NCBI GenBank assembly: GCA_002840535.1
Contig: PHBH01000044.1
Span: forward strand, 1 to 57,960
Reading direction: 5' to 3'
Length of the DNA: 57,960 nucleotides
Source of the DNA: Deltaproteobacteria bacterium HGW-Deltaproteobacteria-15
GTDB lineage: Bacteria; Desulfobacterota; DSM-4660; Desulfatiglandales; HGW-15
The notes under the pieces are model-generated. The model was not told where the DNA came from, searched no databases, and saw only the letters and a program-made list of their open reading frames with translations. Both the position numbers and the translations under genes were made by a program. Shown piece after piece: positions 33,198-42,988 of the stretch (its first letter is position 1; each line of letters opens with the position of its first letter).

Positions 33198-34376
33198 TCA
33201 GGCGGTTTCCAATTCCTTCTTCAAGAGCTTTTTCTCCAGCTTCCCCAAAGCAACCAGCTTTTCCTCCAAGGCTTCGGCTTCCTTGATCATCGCCATGATG
33301 CTTTGCAAGACCTTTCCTGCCTGTGAGAGCTGGGGGAGCGCATCGTAGGGATACGGCGACTCCCGGAGATGGACCAGACTGCCGCCTACGTACTTGTTGA
33401 ACGCGTTGAAGGCCTGGATGAGCCTTCTGTCCAGTTCGAAGATGGTTTTCTCGATCTTGATCTTCTCCTCCTCGCCCTCAAGCTCTTCCTGGATCAGCTT
33501 CTTTTCTTTGCCAGATGCCTTGCCAAGTCGCTCTCGAAGTTCCTTGAAATGAGCTGCATCTACCGCATCGAGGCGCTGAAAGAGTTTGTGGAGGTTCAGG
33601 ACATCCCTTTTGAAGAGGTCCTCTTCCCCAGAAATCCGGCCCAGGATCTTCGCGATCCTTTCCCGCTCCTCTCTTGGCAAATTGTTCCGGTGTGCTTCCA
33701 GGATCTTCTGCATCTCCTCGAGGGACTTGGCAATGTCCTCAACGGTTCGGAACTCGATCTCCGTGGTTTTTTCCGCCTGGGCCTCGATAGCGTTCTTCTC
33801 CTTATTCTCGATCACGATCTCCCGGTCGATCTCCGGTTTCAGAAGGCTGGCTTCTAGGGCGCCTGTCGGCGCACCGAAGTAGTCGGTCACAGACTTTTTC
33901 GGCCGGATGGCCTTGTATACGGCTATGAAGAAGAGGATCAGGAGGGCCAGGTTCACGAGCCCCAGGTTACTTTCGGCGAGGCCGTAATAGAACTGTGGGA
34001 ACTTTGCCCAGGAGAGGATGTAGATGAGGATGTAGGAGAGATAGAAGGCCCTGGCCGCCGACATCCCGAAGCCCCTGCAAAGCCCATAGGGAATGGTAGC
34101 GGCGACCGCAGCAAGGATGATCGTGCCGAGGATGCCCCAGCCTTCGAAGATGGATTGCAGGCCATCCCTGAACTTGAAAACGCCAACCGTGAGCATCAGC
34201 CCGACCGTGATGATGAGCGGTTTCACGTAGGGCTCCTCGAAGTGCCTCCTCATGGTGATGCCGGCAATGGAGATGAAGAAGATGAGCACCAGGGTGAAGT
34301 AGATCCACTCTGAATATTGGTTCAGGATCTCGCCCGGCTGGTATCTTTCGAGCGGAAGGAACATGGAAATGGCCAT
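33198..34376 (-). CDS. Multi-pass membrane protein with long coiled-coil tail
   Basis: The 392-residue protein has about five hydrophobic segments in the first 165 residues (e.g. WIYFTLVLIFFISIAGI, GTIILAAVAATIPYGL, LVNLALLILFFIAVYKAI), then a cytoplasmic-type region of about 220 residues rich in Glu/Lys and predicted to be a coiled coil (residues about 205-390). No known family was recognised. It has its own promoter at 34399-34428 and lies downstream of the HerA/WD40 cluster on the same strand, so it may anchor that complex to the membrane. Confidence 0.7.
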   Translation of the reverse strand: MAISMFLPLERYQPGEILNQYSEWIYFTLVLIFFISIAGITMRRHFEEPYVKPLIITVGLMLTVGVFKFRDGLQSIFEGWGILGTIILAAVAATIPYGLCRGFGMSAARAFYLSYILIYILSWAKFPQFYYGLAESNLGLVNLALLILFFIAVYKAIRPKKSVTDYFGAPTGALEASLLKPEIDREIVIENKEKNAIEAQAEKTTEIEFRTVEDIAKSLEEMQKILEAHRNNLPREERERIAKILGRISGEEDLFKRDVLNLHKLFQRLDAVDAAHFKELRERLGKASGKEKKLIQEELEGEEEKIKIEKTIFELDRRLIQAFNAFNKYVGGSLVHLRESPYPYDALPQLSQAGKVLQSIMAMIKEAEALEEKLVALGKLEKKLLKKELETA

Positions 34377-34398
34377 GGGGGTTCTTGGGGGAGGGGGC

Positions 34399-34428
34399 TT
34401 TATATAGTTTTCGCTGTCAGGAGGTCAA
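34399..34428 (-). promoter_or_regulatory. Promoter of the membrane/coiled-coil gene
   Basis: TTGACC on the minus strand (34428-34423) and TATATA or TATAAA 16-18 bp downstream fit sigma-70. The box TATATAAAG ends about 21 nt before the ATG and the intervening sequence has no Shine-Dalgarno sequence. Confidence 0.55.
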
Positions 34429-34638
34429 TATCGGATTTTATTGGTGGCCAAAAACATCCCGGACTTGGGGAATCAGTTCGGAGGGAACCAACGCCGGGGC
34501 GAAAAAGTTTCATGCTTGGAAAACGACAGGACTTATCAGCAGCATGGGGGGGAGGACGCCGACACTTGGCACGGACTTTATAGGGGAATGAACAGGAGGA
34601 GTGGACAAAACCCTCTTAGTGATATCCACATTTCAACT

Positions 34639-35154
34639 CTAGGTGTTAAACTCGATCTTTGTATCATCCTTTCGCCTCTTCTGTTCATCCCGTTCTACCT
34701 CCCCTTCTTCTCTTTCTCGCTCTTGCTCATCCCTGACCTCTTCCACCTGTTCCTTGCCTCGCTCGGCGGAGGACTTTGCTTCATTTAATCTGTCCTGGGC
34801 GGTGTCTGTAACCAATCTCTCGCTGGAGATTCGATCCATGTCCTTTGAAATACCCTCACTTCTTTCGGTCAGTTCCTTTTCGTGTTCCTTTTGCGGAGAA
34901 AACACGTTTTCGGTAGCATCCTGATCCTGTTCTTCAAATCGCTGGTCAGTTGATTCGCCGGCCGAGGCAACTTCCTGTCGTATATTTTCGCCCGCCTCCG
35001 AAAACCCGGAAAACTCTAGTTGTGAGGCAAGTCCTCTGATGGCCTCCTTATCCTCCACCGTACGGTCTCTCTCCTCTTTCTTGATATCACGTGTTTCCTT
35101 AAAAGTATCCTTTCGCTCCCGTGCCTCTTCTTCCCGAATCTCCTTCAAGTCCAT
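34639..35154 (-). CDS. Highly charged coiled-coil protein
   Basis: The ~171-residue protein is almost entirely Glu/Asp/Arg/Lys/Gln and predicted to be a long coiled coil (EEERDRTVEDKEAI and EVRDEQEREREEGEVERDEQ). The start at 35154 is chosen because GAGGAAATAAA precedes it. It follows the HerA-like ATPase gene directly and is probably its partner. Low complexity prevents family assignment. Confidence 0.6.
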   Translation of the reverse strand: MDLKEIREEEARERKDTFKETRDIKKEERDRTVEDKEAIRGLASQLEFSGFSEAGENIRQEVASAGESTDQRFEEQDQDATENVFSPQKEHEKELTERSEGISKDMDRISSERLVTDTAQDRLNEAKSSAERGKEQVEEVRDEQEREREEGEVERDEQKRRKDDTKIEFNT

Positions 35155-35169
35155 TTTATTTCCTCTCAT

Positions 35170-38001
35170 CTATATCATTTCAGAGATTTCAGACCTTAGA
35201 TGTTCCAATCGAGCTTCCAGGGCGCAGATCCGCTCTTTCAATAAAGGAATTGATGCGCCGACCAAATCTTTAAATTTCTTGTTTTCCGCTTCCGACAAAT
35301 ACGCTCTGAAATCCTTCGGCACGGAAAAGACGAATGCTAGATAAGCTTCAAATGAGATCTTCAAGTCCTCCTTGGCCCTGATCACATCCGCCCGAAGACA
35401 CAGAAGATGATCATGATCCTTCGGATGATGGTCTGCGTTCTTAATACGCTCCAGATTTTCATGATAATCTTCCAGGTGGCCTGACCTACGATCTATGTCC
35501 ATCTTAAGCTTTGTGTGTTCTTCCAGGAATTGTTTAAAGACATATGAATACCTGACCTTCTTCAATTCTTGAAACCAGGTTTCTTCACTGAGGACCGACA
35601 ATATCTTTGCGTTATCCGGCCACTCTTTCCTCCCCAATCCGAGAAATCCATTCGCATTTAGACCCCCGATCTGCAAGGGTGAGTAAAGCCCCTCCGTATA
35701 ATAAAAGGCCTGACCAGGTTCGAGCCGGGCAATTTCCTCGGTCTGAGATCCCTGAAGGAGCATGGCGCCGCCAAGATCTTCCCTATCGACAAGGCTTACG
35801 AGGCGGTGAGCTACTTTCGTACCTGTATTCTTGACAACCGATGAAGCCACTGCAGAAGGGAGTTGATCTGCGATAATAATTCCTTCTCCCATCGCACGTA
35901 TCTCCGCCAACATGCGAACGACATAATCGGCAGCGTAGGCCTTTGGATCTGCAAAATCCTCTGAAGGCTTAGCTTGGTCGGATCTCCCAACGATGTTGTG
36001 GGCTTCTTCTATGACAACCAAATGTTTCAACCCCTTGCTATACCTGCGCGAGATCTTGATTTCCTCCCAAATGGCTGAAAGCAAGAAGAGAGTCAGTAGG
36101 CAGCTCTGAAAGGCATTGAGATTTTGAATCTCAATGATTGTGGGATGCTTCAACAGTTCCCTGATTGAAGGTAAGCTTTGGCGGCACTGGAATATCTTCC
36201 CCGGACCCAGGCGCGTAAGACTGGATAGCCTTACCTCAATGGCAGCCGAAAGATTGGCCCTGGCCTCTCCCACATATCTCTTGCCCTCCATTATCCTCTT
36301 TGCTACTTGTACTAAGTCGGACATCACTGGCATCTCTTTGGTTCCAATTTTCTTCTCCTTCTCATAATAGACGGCCTCGACCGATTCGGCCAAAAGGGCC
36401 TGCAATGGACCTCCAAGGGGAATCGAAGCCTCGAAACAACTCAGGATCTGTGCGATGTGCTCATCCTTGGTGAGGCCTTCCGGATGTTCGAACGGATTGA
36501 AGCGAAAAGGAGAGACCTCATCCTTGCCGGGAGTGTAGATCCTGAGTGCATCGGACATTTGACGGACAGTGGGGTCCGGATGATCTCGGAGCATCTTCAA
36601 CTGGCGATATTCGGTCTTGCCAGGCTCGATAACGAGAAAAGGGATGCCCCTCGCAAACAGCTGTACAAGCAAGTTGAAGATTGCAGTGGTTTTGCCGGAG
36701 CCCGGTACACCGGCGATGAACATATGTTTCGTCAAGAGGTCAACGGTGCAATTTACCGGAACTTCATCCGGACCACATCTGTTCATATACTTTGAAAGGG
36801 ATTCTGGCTCTATGTCACCGGATCTGGATCTGCCACTCATGTCTTGAATATGACCTATTACCAGTCCGCCTTCGCTGTCCATCTTCCGATAATAATCCGT
36901 CGACTTCCACAAGCATCGCATAGGGCTGTAACCGGCTACAGGTAAACGGAACATCCCCTTGAATTCATCCACAGAAGTCATATGCGCCAAACGAAAGAGG
37001 CCTCGATCTTCATGAGTGTCCCAGAAAGCCCGCCAACATGTATCCGCAAAAGGGAATAATTCGTTACTGGCGTGGATTGAAGCGTGGAACCACTCATCCG
37101 CAGCATTATAATCGATGATTCGATAGCTTCCCTCTGAAAAGGCAGACTCGGCAGCAGCAGAAGCGATAAGATGAGCAGTCTCGGGGCGCTCCGCCCATGC
37201 CTTCACGCTGAACAAAAGCTGGGGCTTTCTCAGAAAACGCTGGAACTCGCGATGAACTCTTAGAAATTCATCGGCCATCGGGTCCTTTGCCCGTATTTCC
37301 TTCCTTCCCAGCGCATAGAGCTCCTTAAACGGATTCAACTGATCTGAGTCGGTGATGTATTCATTCCTGCCGTAGCTGTTGACCGCCATTAACCTGACAA
37401 TTTCCCTGTATTGACAATCCAATTCGGTGTGCTGTGATGCGGGTTGTACCATCACTTCCAGCAGGATGGTCTCTGCCATCGATGAGCAGGTTTTATCAAA
37501 CAAAAGAAAATCATTGTCCGACCTCGGCCTGAATGCGTGTATGCAGTAGTAGACTTCAGGAATACGTTCATTAATCTTTCGGATATCCAGGTCGGGAGGG
37601 CTTGACGGCTTGATCGCCTCCTCTAAACGGATAACTTCCGAGACCGCACTAAACACCGCCCAATCGCTGATGATGCCGTCGCCTTCTTCGATGATGTAGA
37701 ATTCAGCCAATGGGCCGTTACGAACAATTTGATTGACGAAGTCTGGCGATACTTCCTTTTCCGCCTTGACGCTCAAGCTTATCCTCATTCGGTCTTGAGG
37801 CCGAGATGCAGTTCTTGGATTGAATAGAAAACGAATGCAAAACGTGATTTCTCCTGGACGCAGGTTCACTATCATCCGCAGCAGGTGTTCAGCCCTCAAG
37901 AAGATATGATCCCTGACTGAGCCTTCGTAACTGGAGACGTATTTGTAATGAGTGCAGTCTGGAATCTCAGAAATCGAAAAGTCATATGACTTAGGGCTCA
38001 T
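35170..38001 (-). CDS. HerA-like (DUF87) ATPase
   Basis: The 943-residue protein has an N-terminal domain of about 400 residues, then the ATPase domain: Walker A MFIAGVPGSGKTTAI (about 417-431), Walker B HLVVIEEAHNIVG (about 656-668) and a sensor region GIIIADQLPSA. The C-terminal ~100 residues are coiled coil. HerA-like ATPases form hexameric DNA pumps and recur in defence systems. It is flanked by a WD40 gene upstream and a charged coiled-coil gene downstream in one minus-strand series. No nuclease domain is obvious. Confidence 0.8.
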   Translation of the reverse strand: MSPKSYDFSISEIPDCTHYKYVSSYEGSVRDHIFLRAEHLLRMIVNLRPGEITFCIRFLFNPRTASRPQDRMRISLSVKAEKEVSPDFVNQIVRNGPLAEFYIIEEGDGIISDWAVFSAVSEVIRLEEAIKPSSPPDLDIRKINERIPEVYYCIHAFRPRSDNDFLLFDKTCSSMAETILLEVMVQPASQHTELDCQYREIVRLMAVNSYGRNEYITDSDQLNPFKELYALGRKEIRAKDPMADEFLRVHREFQRFLRKPQLLFSVKAWAERPETAHLIASAAAESAFSEGSYRIIDYNAADEWFHASIHASNELFPFADTCWRAFWDTHEDRGLFRLAHMTSVDEFKGMFRLPVAGYSPMRCLWKSTDYYRKMDSEGGLVIGHIQDMSGRSRSGDIEPESLSKYMNRCGPDEVPVNCTVDLLTKHMFIAGVPGSGKTTAIFNLLVQLFARGIPFLVIEPGKTEYRQLKMLRDHPDPTVRQMSDALRIYTPGKDEVSPFRFNPFEHPEGLTKDEHIAQILSCFEASIPLGGPLQALLAESVEAVYYEKEKKIGTKEMPVMSDLVQVAKRIMEGKRYVGEARANLSAAIEVRLSSLTRLGPGKIFQCRQSLPSIRELLKHPTIIEIQNLNAFQSCLLTLFLLSAIWEEIKISRRYSKGLKHLVVIEEAHNIVGRSDQAKPSEDFADPKAYAADYVVRMLAEIRAMGEGIIIADQLPSAVASSVVKNTGTKVAHRLVSLVDREDLGGAMLLQGSQTEEIARLEPGQAFYYTEGLYSPLQIGGLNANGFLGLGRKEWPDNAKILSVLSEETWFQELKKVRYSYVFKQFLEEHTKLKMDIDRRSGHLEDYHENLERIKNADHHPKDHDHLLCLRADVIRAKEDLKISFEAYLAFVFSVPKDFRAYLSEAENKKFKDLVGASIPLLKERICALEARLEHLRSEISEMI

Positions 38002-38059
38002 ATGAAACTCTGCTCCAATCGGCCGCCAGGAGGGATTTCAACGGTCTTAATATTAACGA

Positions 38060-39982
38060 TTACCTATATGCGTTGGCGGCAAAATCGCACTGCTGGATCT
38101 TCTCTCCTAATGTGTTAAGCCATGTTCTTACATTTCTTTGATTGAAGATCGAATGGTAGGCCAGGGCTAATGTTCCGTTATGATCGACCAAATCCTCGGT
38201 TGAAGCGGTTTGCTTGTTCGGATTGAAAACCCCATAGCATTGAGCCAGTCTCTTTTCCTTGTCTATCTCGATCGCGAAGTCAACATACGGGGATGGAAAC
38301 TCAAGTCCTTCTATAGCGGAGATTCTTAGCCAATTCATTGTCCTGCAGTTCTTTCCGTCAAACATTGTCACCGTTTCCTTGGCCAATTCGACGGTCCGGT
38401 CTCCGGAGTGTGCATATGTCCTAATCTGATTTTCCCAGTCATGCAGGTCTTGCAGGCGTAGAACTTTGAACATAGTCGCCGGGCCGTCGGATAACAGCAA
38501 TCTCCACTTGAACGGCCGATTCAGGAACGCGTCCTTATTCATTTCCTGGATAGCTGATTCCAGCGAAGATATGTCGGATCTGATTGTATTTTCAGGCACT
38601 AGAGACAGGAGTGGGTGATTCGATAGCCGAAGTATGTCTTGTTCCACATCGACAAAAGACCTTACCTTTTCGTAATTAAGGATGGCTAGGCGCGGTTCGT
38701 TGAGGTGTTCCAATAGGAAGGCCAGCCTTTTCAAATTAGGGACATTGTCTTGGGATACTTCTACGGCTTCGGTTAAATCGAGGAGGAGGATCAATTCATG
38801 AAGAGGTTTGTCACGTTCGCGAGCACTTTCCGCCTGTAGCAATATAGCGTCCTCCCGTAAACCATTCTCGCGCAATTGTTCCAGAAGAGGCTCCATTCCC
38901 TCAGGATCCGTCAACATCGATCTTGCCTGATTTATCAGACCGTTCCTCCAACGGACATACTCAGCCTTAGTTTTGTGCTCGATCGTCGATGCAGGCACTG
39001 TTGCCAGTGAGCGAAGGTCAAGGTCGACCATGATCGCTGATTGCTTCAAGTCAGGGAGGGAATATCTGCGGAGGCTATGACTTTCTTTAGAATCAAAACA
39101 CACGGCAACTACTTCGGTTTCCCCTAGAAATTTTAACCTTAGAAATGAACTCCCCGAGTCGATTTTGTATAGTAACTTTCGTTGGTTTACATCCCACAGA
39201 TTAAGGGTCTTATCAGCTACCCCCCCTGTGACCAAGAGTTTCCCGCAAGCAGCCATCCCGTAGAATGCTCCCTCGTGAACCTCAAGGGAGTCGTGTGCGC
39301 ATTCATTTCTAAGGTCAAATAGATGTAGTTTGCCCTCAGCCGAGGGGCTGAACAGATATCCGGGTTCCGAAGAAAACGCAAGTGCTGGGAAGAGACTCAA
39401 GGAGTTTTTGGGGAATGCGAATCCATCCCTCTGGAATATGCAGGATCGTGTCTCCATGTCCCATATCTTAACTTTTCCGTCGGTTCCCAGGCTTGCTGCC
39501 CCCCTGCTTCCTAAGGAAACGAGGGAACATATCGGTCCGGAGTGTGCTTCAAGTTCATAGAGGCATTTCTTGTCACTGATCGAGATAATCCGAATCTTGC
39601 CATTAAAGCCACCCGAGAGAAGGAGATCGTCGGTAAGAAAAGCCAGCGCCGTTACAGGGCCTATTTGATGGTAAATTTCAAAATGAAATGGTGCCTTTTC
39701 AGGGAGATCGTGATCAAGAAAGGACCAGACCCTCACTAATCCGATTTTCGAACCCGAAGCAAGATATGTGCCTGTAGGTGAAATATCCAATGCATAGATG
39801 CTGCCGGCCCTTTTGTCACGGTAAAGGAGGTGACCCTTATCTTCTGGAGTCAGATCCTGCCAGATGCGAAGTTCTCCGTCACTCGGAGTTCCCCCGCCTG
39901 TTACGATTGATTTGTGGTGAGGTATCATTGCCAATTCCCTGGATTCGATGGTCTGTGGCCCCCGTTCGTTCTCCAGTTGCAT
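38060..39982 (-). CDS. WD40 beta-propeller protein
   Basis: The ~640-residue protein has about six or seven WD repeats in the first 300 residues (e.g. SDGELRIWQD, IGLVRVWSF, DGKVKIWDM, DKTLNLWDV) followed by a helical region of about 300 residues. Such propellers act as protein scaffolds. The start is uncertain: ATG 39982 is used; a TTG at 40018 would overlap the upstream coiled-coil ORF by 140 nt. It is 58 nt upstream of the HerA-like gene and probably co-transcribed. Confidence 0.75.
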   Translation of the reverse strand: MQLENERGPQTIESRELAMIPHHKSIVTGGGTPSDGELRIWQDLTPEDKGHLLYRDKRAGSIYALDISPTGTYLASGSKIGLVRVWSFLDHDLPEKAPFHFEIYHQIGPVTALAFLTDDLLLSGGFNGKIRIISISDKKCLYELEAHSGPICSLVSLGSRGAASLGTDGKVKIWDMETRSCIFQRDGFAFPKNSLSLFPALAFSSEPGYLFSPSAEGKLHLFDLRNECAHDSLEVHEGAFYGMAACGKLLVTGGVADKTLNLWDVNQRKLLYKIDSGSSFLRLKFLGETEVVAVCFDSKESHSLRRYSLPDLKQSAIMVDLDLRSLATVPASTIEHKTKAEYVRWRNGLINQARSMLTDPEGMEPLLEQLRENGLREDAILLQAESARERDKPLHELILLLDLTEAVEVSQDNVPNLKRLAFLLEHLNEPRLAILNYEKVRSFVDVEQDILRLSNHPLLSLVPENTIRSDISSLESAIQEMNKDAFLNRPFKWRLLLSDGPATMFKVLRLQDLHDWENQIRTYAHSGDRTVELAKETVTMFDGKNCRTMNWLRISAIEGLEFPSPYVDFAIEIDKEKRLAQCYGVFNPNKQTASTEDLVDHNGTLALAYHSIFNQRNVRTWLNTLGEKIQQCDFAANAYR

Positions 39983-40853
39983 TGTTGATATAGGTCCCGT
40001 CAAGTTCGGGGCGCCCAAGGACGGAGGTTCCGTATCGGATCTTACTTATGGATGTTTCCGCTCGGCCGTAAACTCCACGATCAGGCAGTAAACAAGTTGA
40101 TTTGTCATTGGGCTTATATGATCCACCTCCATGGTTCCTGGATGGAATTGCTCCATGAACAGAGGGGGGATCGAGAATCTTTTTCAGGTGTGTCTTTAGA
40201 TCAGAGACCTCAGCAGATCCTGGGAAGGGCGGGTTTGTATCAGGTGCCGCCCGCAAAGACTCAACCCTTCCCTTTTTTGTTGCCGAGGCGCACCGGGCGG
40301 CACCTAAACCCTGGAGCTTGATATCACGCTCCGGAAATCGTAGCTCTGATTCTTTGAAACGAACGGAATTAGGATTTCCCAATCGAGAGAAATGCCTCTT
40401 TGAAACTTCAATTGCTGTTGCTGACAGACGCAAAGCCTCCTCGATTCTCCTGATGATCTCCTCTAAACGCTCAGCTTCGTTCCATGCTGCCAGCGCTGCC
40501 CGGTCAAGTTGCTGTTGGGCAGCTTCGTCGCTCAAACGTTGACCCTCCAAATTCAGCGCGTTCCTTTCCATAGGCTCCATCATCTGAGTGAGCCTATCCC
40601 GTACTGGCTCCAGATTGCTACAAAGAATGGAAAGCCTTTGCTTTAGGTCATCCCCTTCTTGTTTCAGCTTCACAACTGACTCATCAGGGGCATAGAGTCT
40701 AATGGCCACTTTTTCAAGATCCCTGCATGCATCATCGATTCCCTGTATCAAGGATTCCGCCAGATCTTCCAGATCTTTTTGGCTGAGCTTGTTCAAGAGA
40801 TTGGAGTCGATTTCTTCGAAACTACCGAAAGTTGCATTTGTGGGGGTGGCCAT
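39879..40853 (-). CDS. Coiled-coil protein overlapping the WD40 gene
   Basis: The 324-residue protein has a helical, coiled-coil N-terminal half (about 15-165) and a low-complexity, Gly/Ser/Arg-rich C-terminal half that looks disordered. Its last 104 nt or more overlap the WD40 gene in another frame. Either the two are translationally coupled, or a frameshift fuses the coiled coil to the propeller. Function unknown. Confidence 0.6.
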   Translation of the reverse strand: MATPTNATFGSFEEIDSNLLNKLSQKDLEDLAESLIQGIDDACRDLEKVAIRLYAPDESVVKLKQEGDDLKQRLSILCSNLEPVRDRLTQMMEPMERNALNLEGQRLSDEAAQQQLDRAALAAWNEAERLEEIIRRIEEALRLSATAIEVSKRHFSRLGNPNSVRFKESELRFPERDIKLQGLGAARCASATKKGRVESLRAAPDTNPPFPGSAEVSDLKTHLKKILDPPSVHGAIPSRNHGGGSYKPNDKSTCLLPDRGVYGRAETSISKIRYGTSVLGRPELDGTYINNATGERTGATDHRIQGIGNDTSPQINRNRRGNSE

Positions 40854-41010
40854 AATGCATCACCTCTCATCGGCAGACTGGATTGATTCACATTTGCGTA
40901 CCAGGTGACGAATGCGAAAAGGCATAATAGACGAAATCCGACTCAATTTCAAATACAAGGATTAGACCACGGATCCCTTCACGAGTCGGGGGCTGCTGTA
41001 GCTTCGCTTT

Positions 41011-41868
41011 TCAAAATCTATTGACCGGGAGTGATACGGCTTTCCCCAGTTCGTCGTAGCCTCTGAGGATAATGCGGACCTGGTTTGTGGAACCGAGGAT
41101 CGCTGCTTTGAGGGACTGATCTGGAGCGGGAAGTGGGAGCATGAATCTTTCCGCAGAACTCCTGAGGGAGACCCTTCTCTCGATCACGCCTTTGTGGTTC
41201 CGCGTCTCAGATTCGGGGACCTTTCGGAAGAACATGGTGATAAACCCTGCATGCCTGTTTTGGGTGGTCAGCTCCATTTCAAAATCGGTGAGGGCGATCT
41301 CGACTCCGTTGTTTTCTCGTGCCTCGACAAAGACCTTGTCAACCGCAATCTCAATGATTCTGGCGCCTGCTTTGGGGCCCATGCTGAGCTTTCGAAGCTT
41401 GTCGGCCATCTCAGGAGGAAATTCGATGAGGAGGAAGCAGACGTACTTGCCCTTGATCTCCTGGACATCGGTCTGCCGCACGTTCTCATTCGCCGCCCGG
41501 ACAAACCATCGGGCGGCATAGGCCAACCGCTCCTTCAACTCATGCCGTGCGTATCGAGCGTCTCCCTCCAGCACCGACTGATGACTCAGGGTATACTCGG
41601 CGCCCAGGTTCTGCACGATTTGTGCGATGGCCGAGTGGAGCGCCTGCTGCCTCGCCTCTTCAATGGACGGGCAAAGACCGGATATGCCCACGAAGCCGTG
41701 TCGGGGGGTATGGGAAACCCAGTCCGGTATTCTGATAGGCTTGGGGGCCTCCACCTTGACGGTCTGAATAATAGCCGCCGGCGGAGGTCCCGGCACCCGC
41801 TGGGGAGCGGGACGATCCAGAAATAGCTCGAAGAGGAGGTCGAGTGCGAGTCCGTAGATCGGATCCAT
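41011..41868 (-). CDS. LPP20-like domain protein
   Basis: The 285-residue protein has a region starting FVGISGLCPSIEEARQQALHSAIAQI (about residues 58-83), which resembles the LPP20/FlgT-type alpha-beta fold, followed by helices and a strand-rich C-terminus. No lipobox is seen at its own N-terminus. It starts 3 nt after the lipoprotein gene and is likely to form a complex with it at the cell surface. Confidence 0.6.
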   Translation of the reverse strand: MDPIYGLALDLLFELFLDRPAPQRVPGPPPAAIIQTVKVEAPKPIRIPDWVSHTPRHGFVGISGLCPSIEEARQQALHSAIAQIVQNLGAEYTLSHQSVLEGDARYARHELKERLAYAARWFVRAANENVRQTDVQEIKGKYVCFLLIEFPPEMADKLRKLSMGPKAGARIIEIAVDKVFVEARENNGVEIALTDFEMELTTQNRHAGFITMFFRKVPESETRNHKGVIERRVSLRSSAERFMLPLPAPDQSLKAAILGSTNQVRIILRGYDELGKAVSLPVNRF

Positions 41869-41870
41869 CC

Positions 41871-42509
41871 CTAGGCTTCCTCTCTCAACGCATCCAGAAG
41901 TTCCATGGCCTTCTTCTTCGCTTCTTCATCTTTTTGGCGAATGGCCTTGTCTAGCAACCGCTGGGCCGCATCGGTCTTGGCCTTAATGTAATCCGCCCTC
42001 GGTATCCCGACCTGGACCCAGGAGTTGAACTTGAATGCGTTGCTCATGGGGTCATAGACCTGCTCGTAATAGATCCGGTCCTGTTTGATCCCTCCGATCC
42101 GCAGGTTGTCGAGCGTCCATGCGACTGCATCGGTGACATATCTCCCGAGATCGCCGTCAGAGCGGTTCTGCCCATGGATGGCGCTGCTGAATTCCCCCCT
42201 GGCCTTGATCTGGATGGATTCAAGCAGGTTCTTCATAGCCTCGCTCTTGGCAAGCCTCAGGGTGAGGGCATAGTCTGCCCCGCCCATAATGCCGCCCGTG
42301 AAATGGAACCCTTCCTCGTCCTCGTTGTAAGGCTTTTCCGCCGTCCACTTCGGCCTCTCGTCCTCCCCGATCCTCTGCACGACCACCGGCTTCTGGTTTT
42401 CAATGAGAGCTTCCTTTTGTTTCAGCGCCTTGCTTCCGCCGCACCCGGCCATCAGGAGCGAAAGGCAATAAGCCAATCCGATGAGACTCAACAGCTGCCT
42501 GATCATCAT
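41871..42509 (-). CDS. LPP20-family lipoprotein
   Basis: The 212-residue protein carries a type II signal peptide (LLSLIGLAYCLSLLMAGC, lipobox LMAG-C at about residue 23). The mature region contains a fold with AKSEAMKNLLESIQIKARGE, typical of LPP20-like proteins, and a charged C-terminal helix. It is the first gene of the minus-strand series, with a good promoter at 42559-42587 and the Shine-Dalgarno sequence AAGGAGG. It argues for an envelope-linked function and a bacterial host. Confidence 0.75.
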   Translation of the reverse strand: MMIRQLLSLIGLAYCLSLLMAGCGGSKALKQKEALIENQKPVVVQRIGEDERPKWTAEKPYNEDEEGFHFTGGIMGGADYALTLRLAKSEAMKNLLESIQIKARGEFSSAIHGQNRSDGDLGRYVTDAVAWTLDNLRIGGIKQDRIYYEQVYDPMSNAFKFNSWVQVGIPRADYIKAKTDAAQRLLDKAIRQKDEEAKKKAMELLDALREEA

Positions 42510-42558
42510 GTTCCCTACCTCCTTTTTCTTTTAAGAGATATAAAATCTATTAAAAGAA

Positions 42559-42587
42559 TATATAGGGTAAGGTTGAACGTCTGTCAA
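42559..42587 (-). promoter_or_regulatory. Sigma-70 promoter of the lipoprotein operon
   Basis: TTGACA, a 17-bp spacer and TATATA on the minus strand give a near-consensus promoter 50 nt before the lipoprotein start. The divergent XRE regulator gene starts 56 nt away on the other strand and may control both operons. Confidence 0.75.
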
Positions 42588-42642
42588 GCCAAAATATTCT
42601 CTAATTGAATACTAGTGGCAGGTATGTTAATGGATCATTCCT

Positions 42643-42915
42643 ATGAAGACTAAATACCTTTCCGACGACTACCTGGCGGAATTGGGCCACAGGCTCCGGA
42701 TTATCCGCGCCTTCCTGAAGCTCGATCAAAAGGAGATGTCCAGAAGGTTGAAGGTAGGCCAGTCCCAGATGTCTAAGATCGAGTCGGGCCAGTCAGCGCC
42801 GACCCTTTTTCAACTGATCCGGATAAAGAAGCTCTCTGAAGAGAACGACTACCTGCGAGAGAACCTGACCTGGGAATGGATCCTGGAAGGAAAAGGAAGA
42901 GGGATAATTGGGTGA
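42643..42915 (+). CDS. XRE-family helix-turn-helix regulator
   Basis: The 90-residue protein is a single HTH_3 domain (LGHRLRIIRAFLKLDQKEMS; LKVGQSQMSKIESGQ; residues 10-65) with a helical tail. It is divergent from the lipoprotein operon and upstream of the S16/ATPase operon, so it likely controls one or both. No Shine-Dalgarno sequence of quality is seen. Confidence 0.75.
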   Translation: MKTKYLSDDYLAELGHRLRIIRAFLKLDQKEMSRRLKVGQSQMSKIESGQSAPTLFQLIRIKKLSEENDYLRENLTWEWILEGKGRGIIG

Positions 42916-42988
42916 ATGTTGAGCGCTTGAAGATAAAGCAGAATCCTGATAAGAGGCAGATCAAAGGATTTTGGAGAAGGTGAACTCA

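Noticed and set aside
1196..34428. Archaeal host suggested by TATA-like boxes
   Set aside because: tRNA-Arg(ACG), intrinsic terminators, lipobox, sigma-70 promoters and bacterial beta'/RpoN argue for bacteria; the 34399 box also fits TTGACC plus -10.
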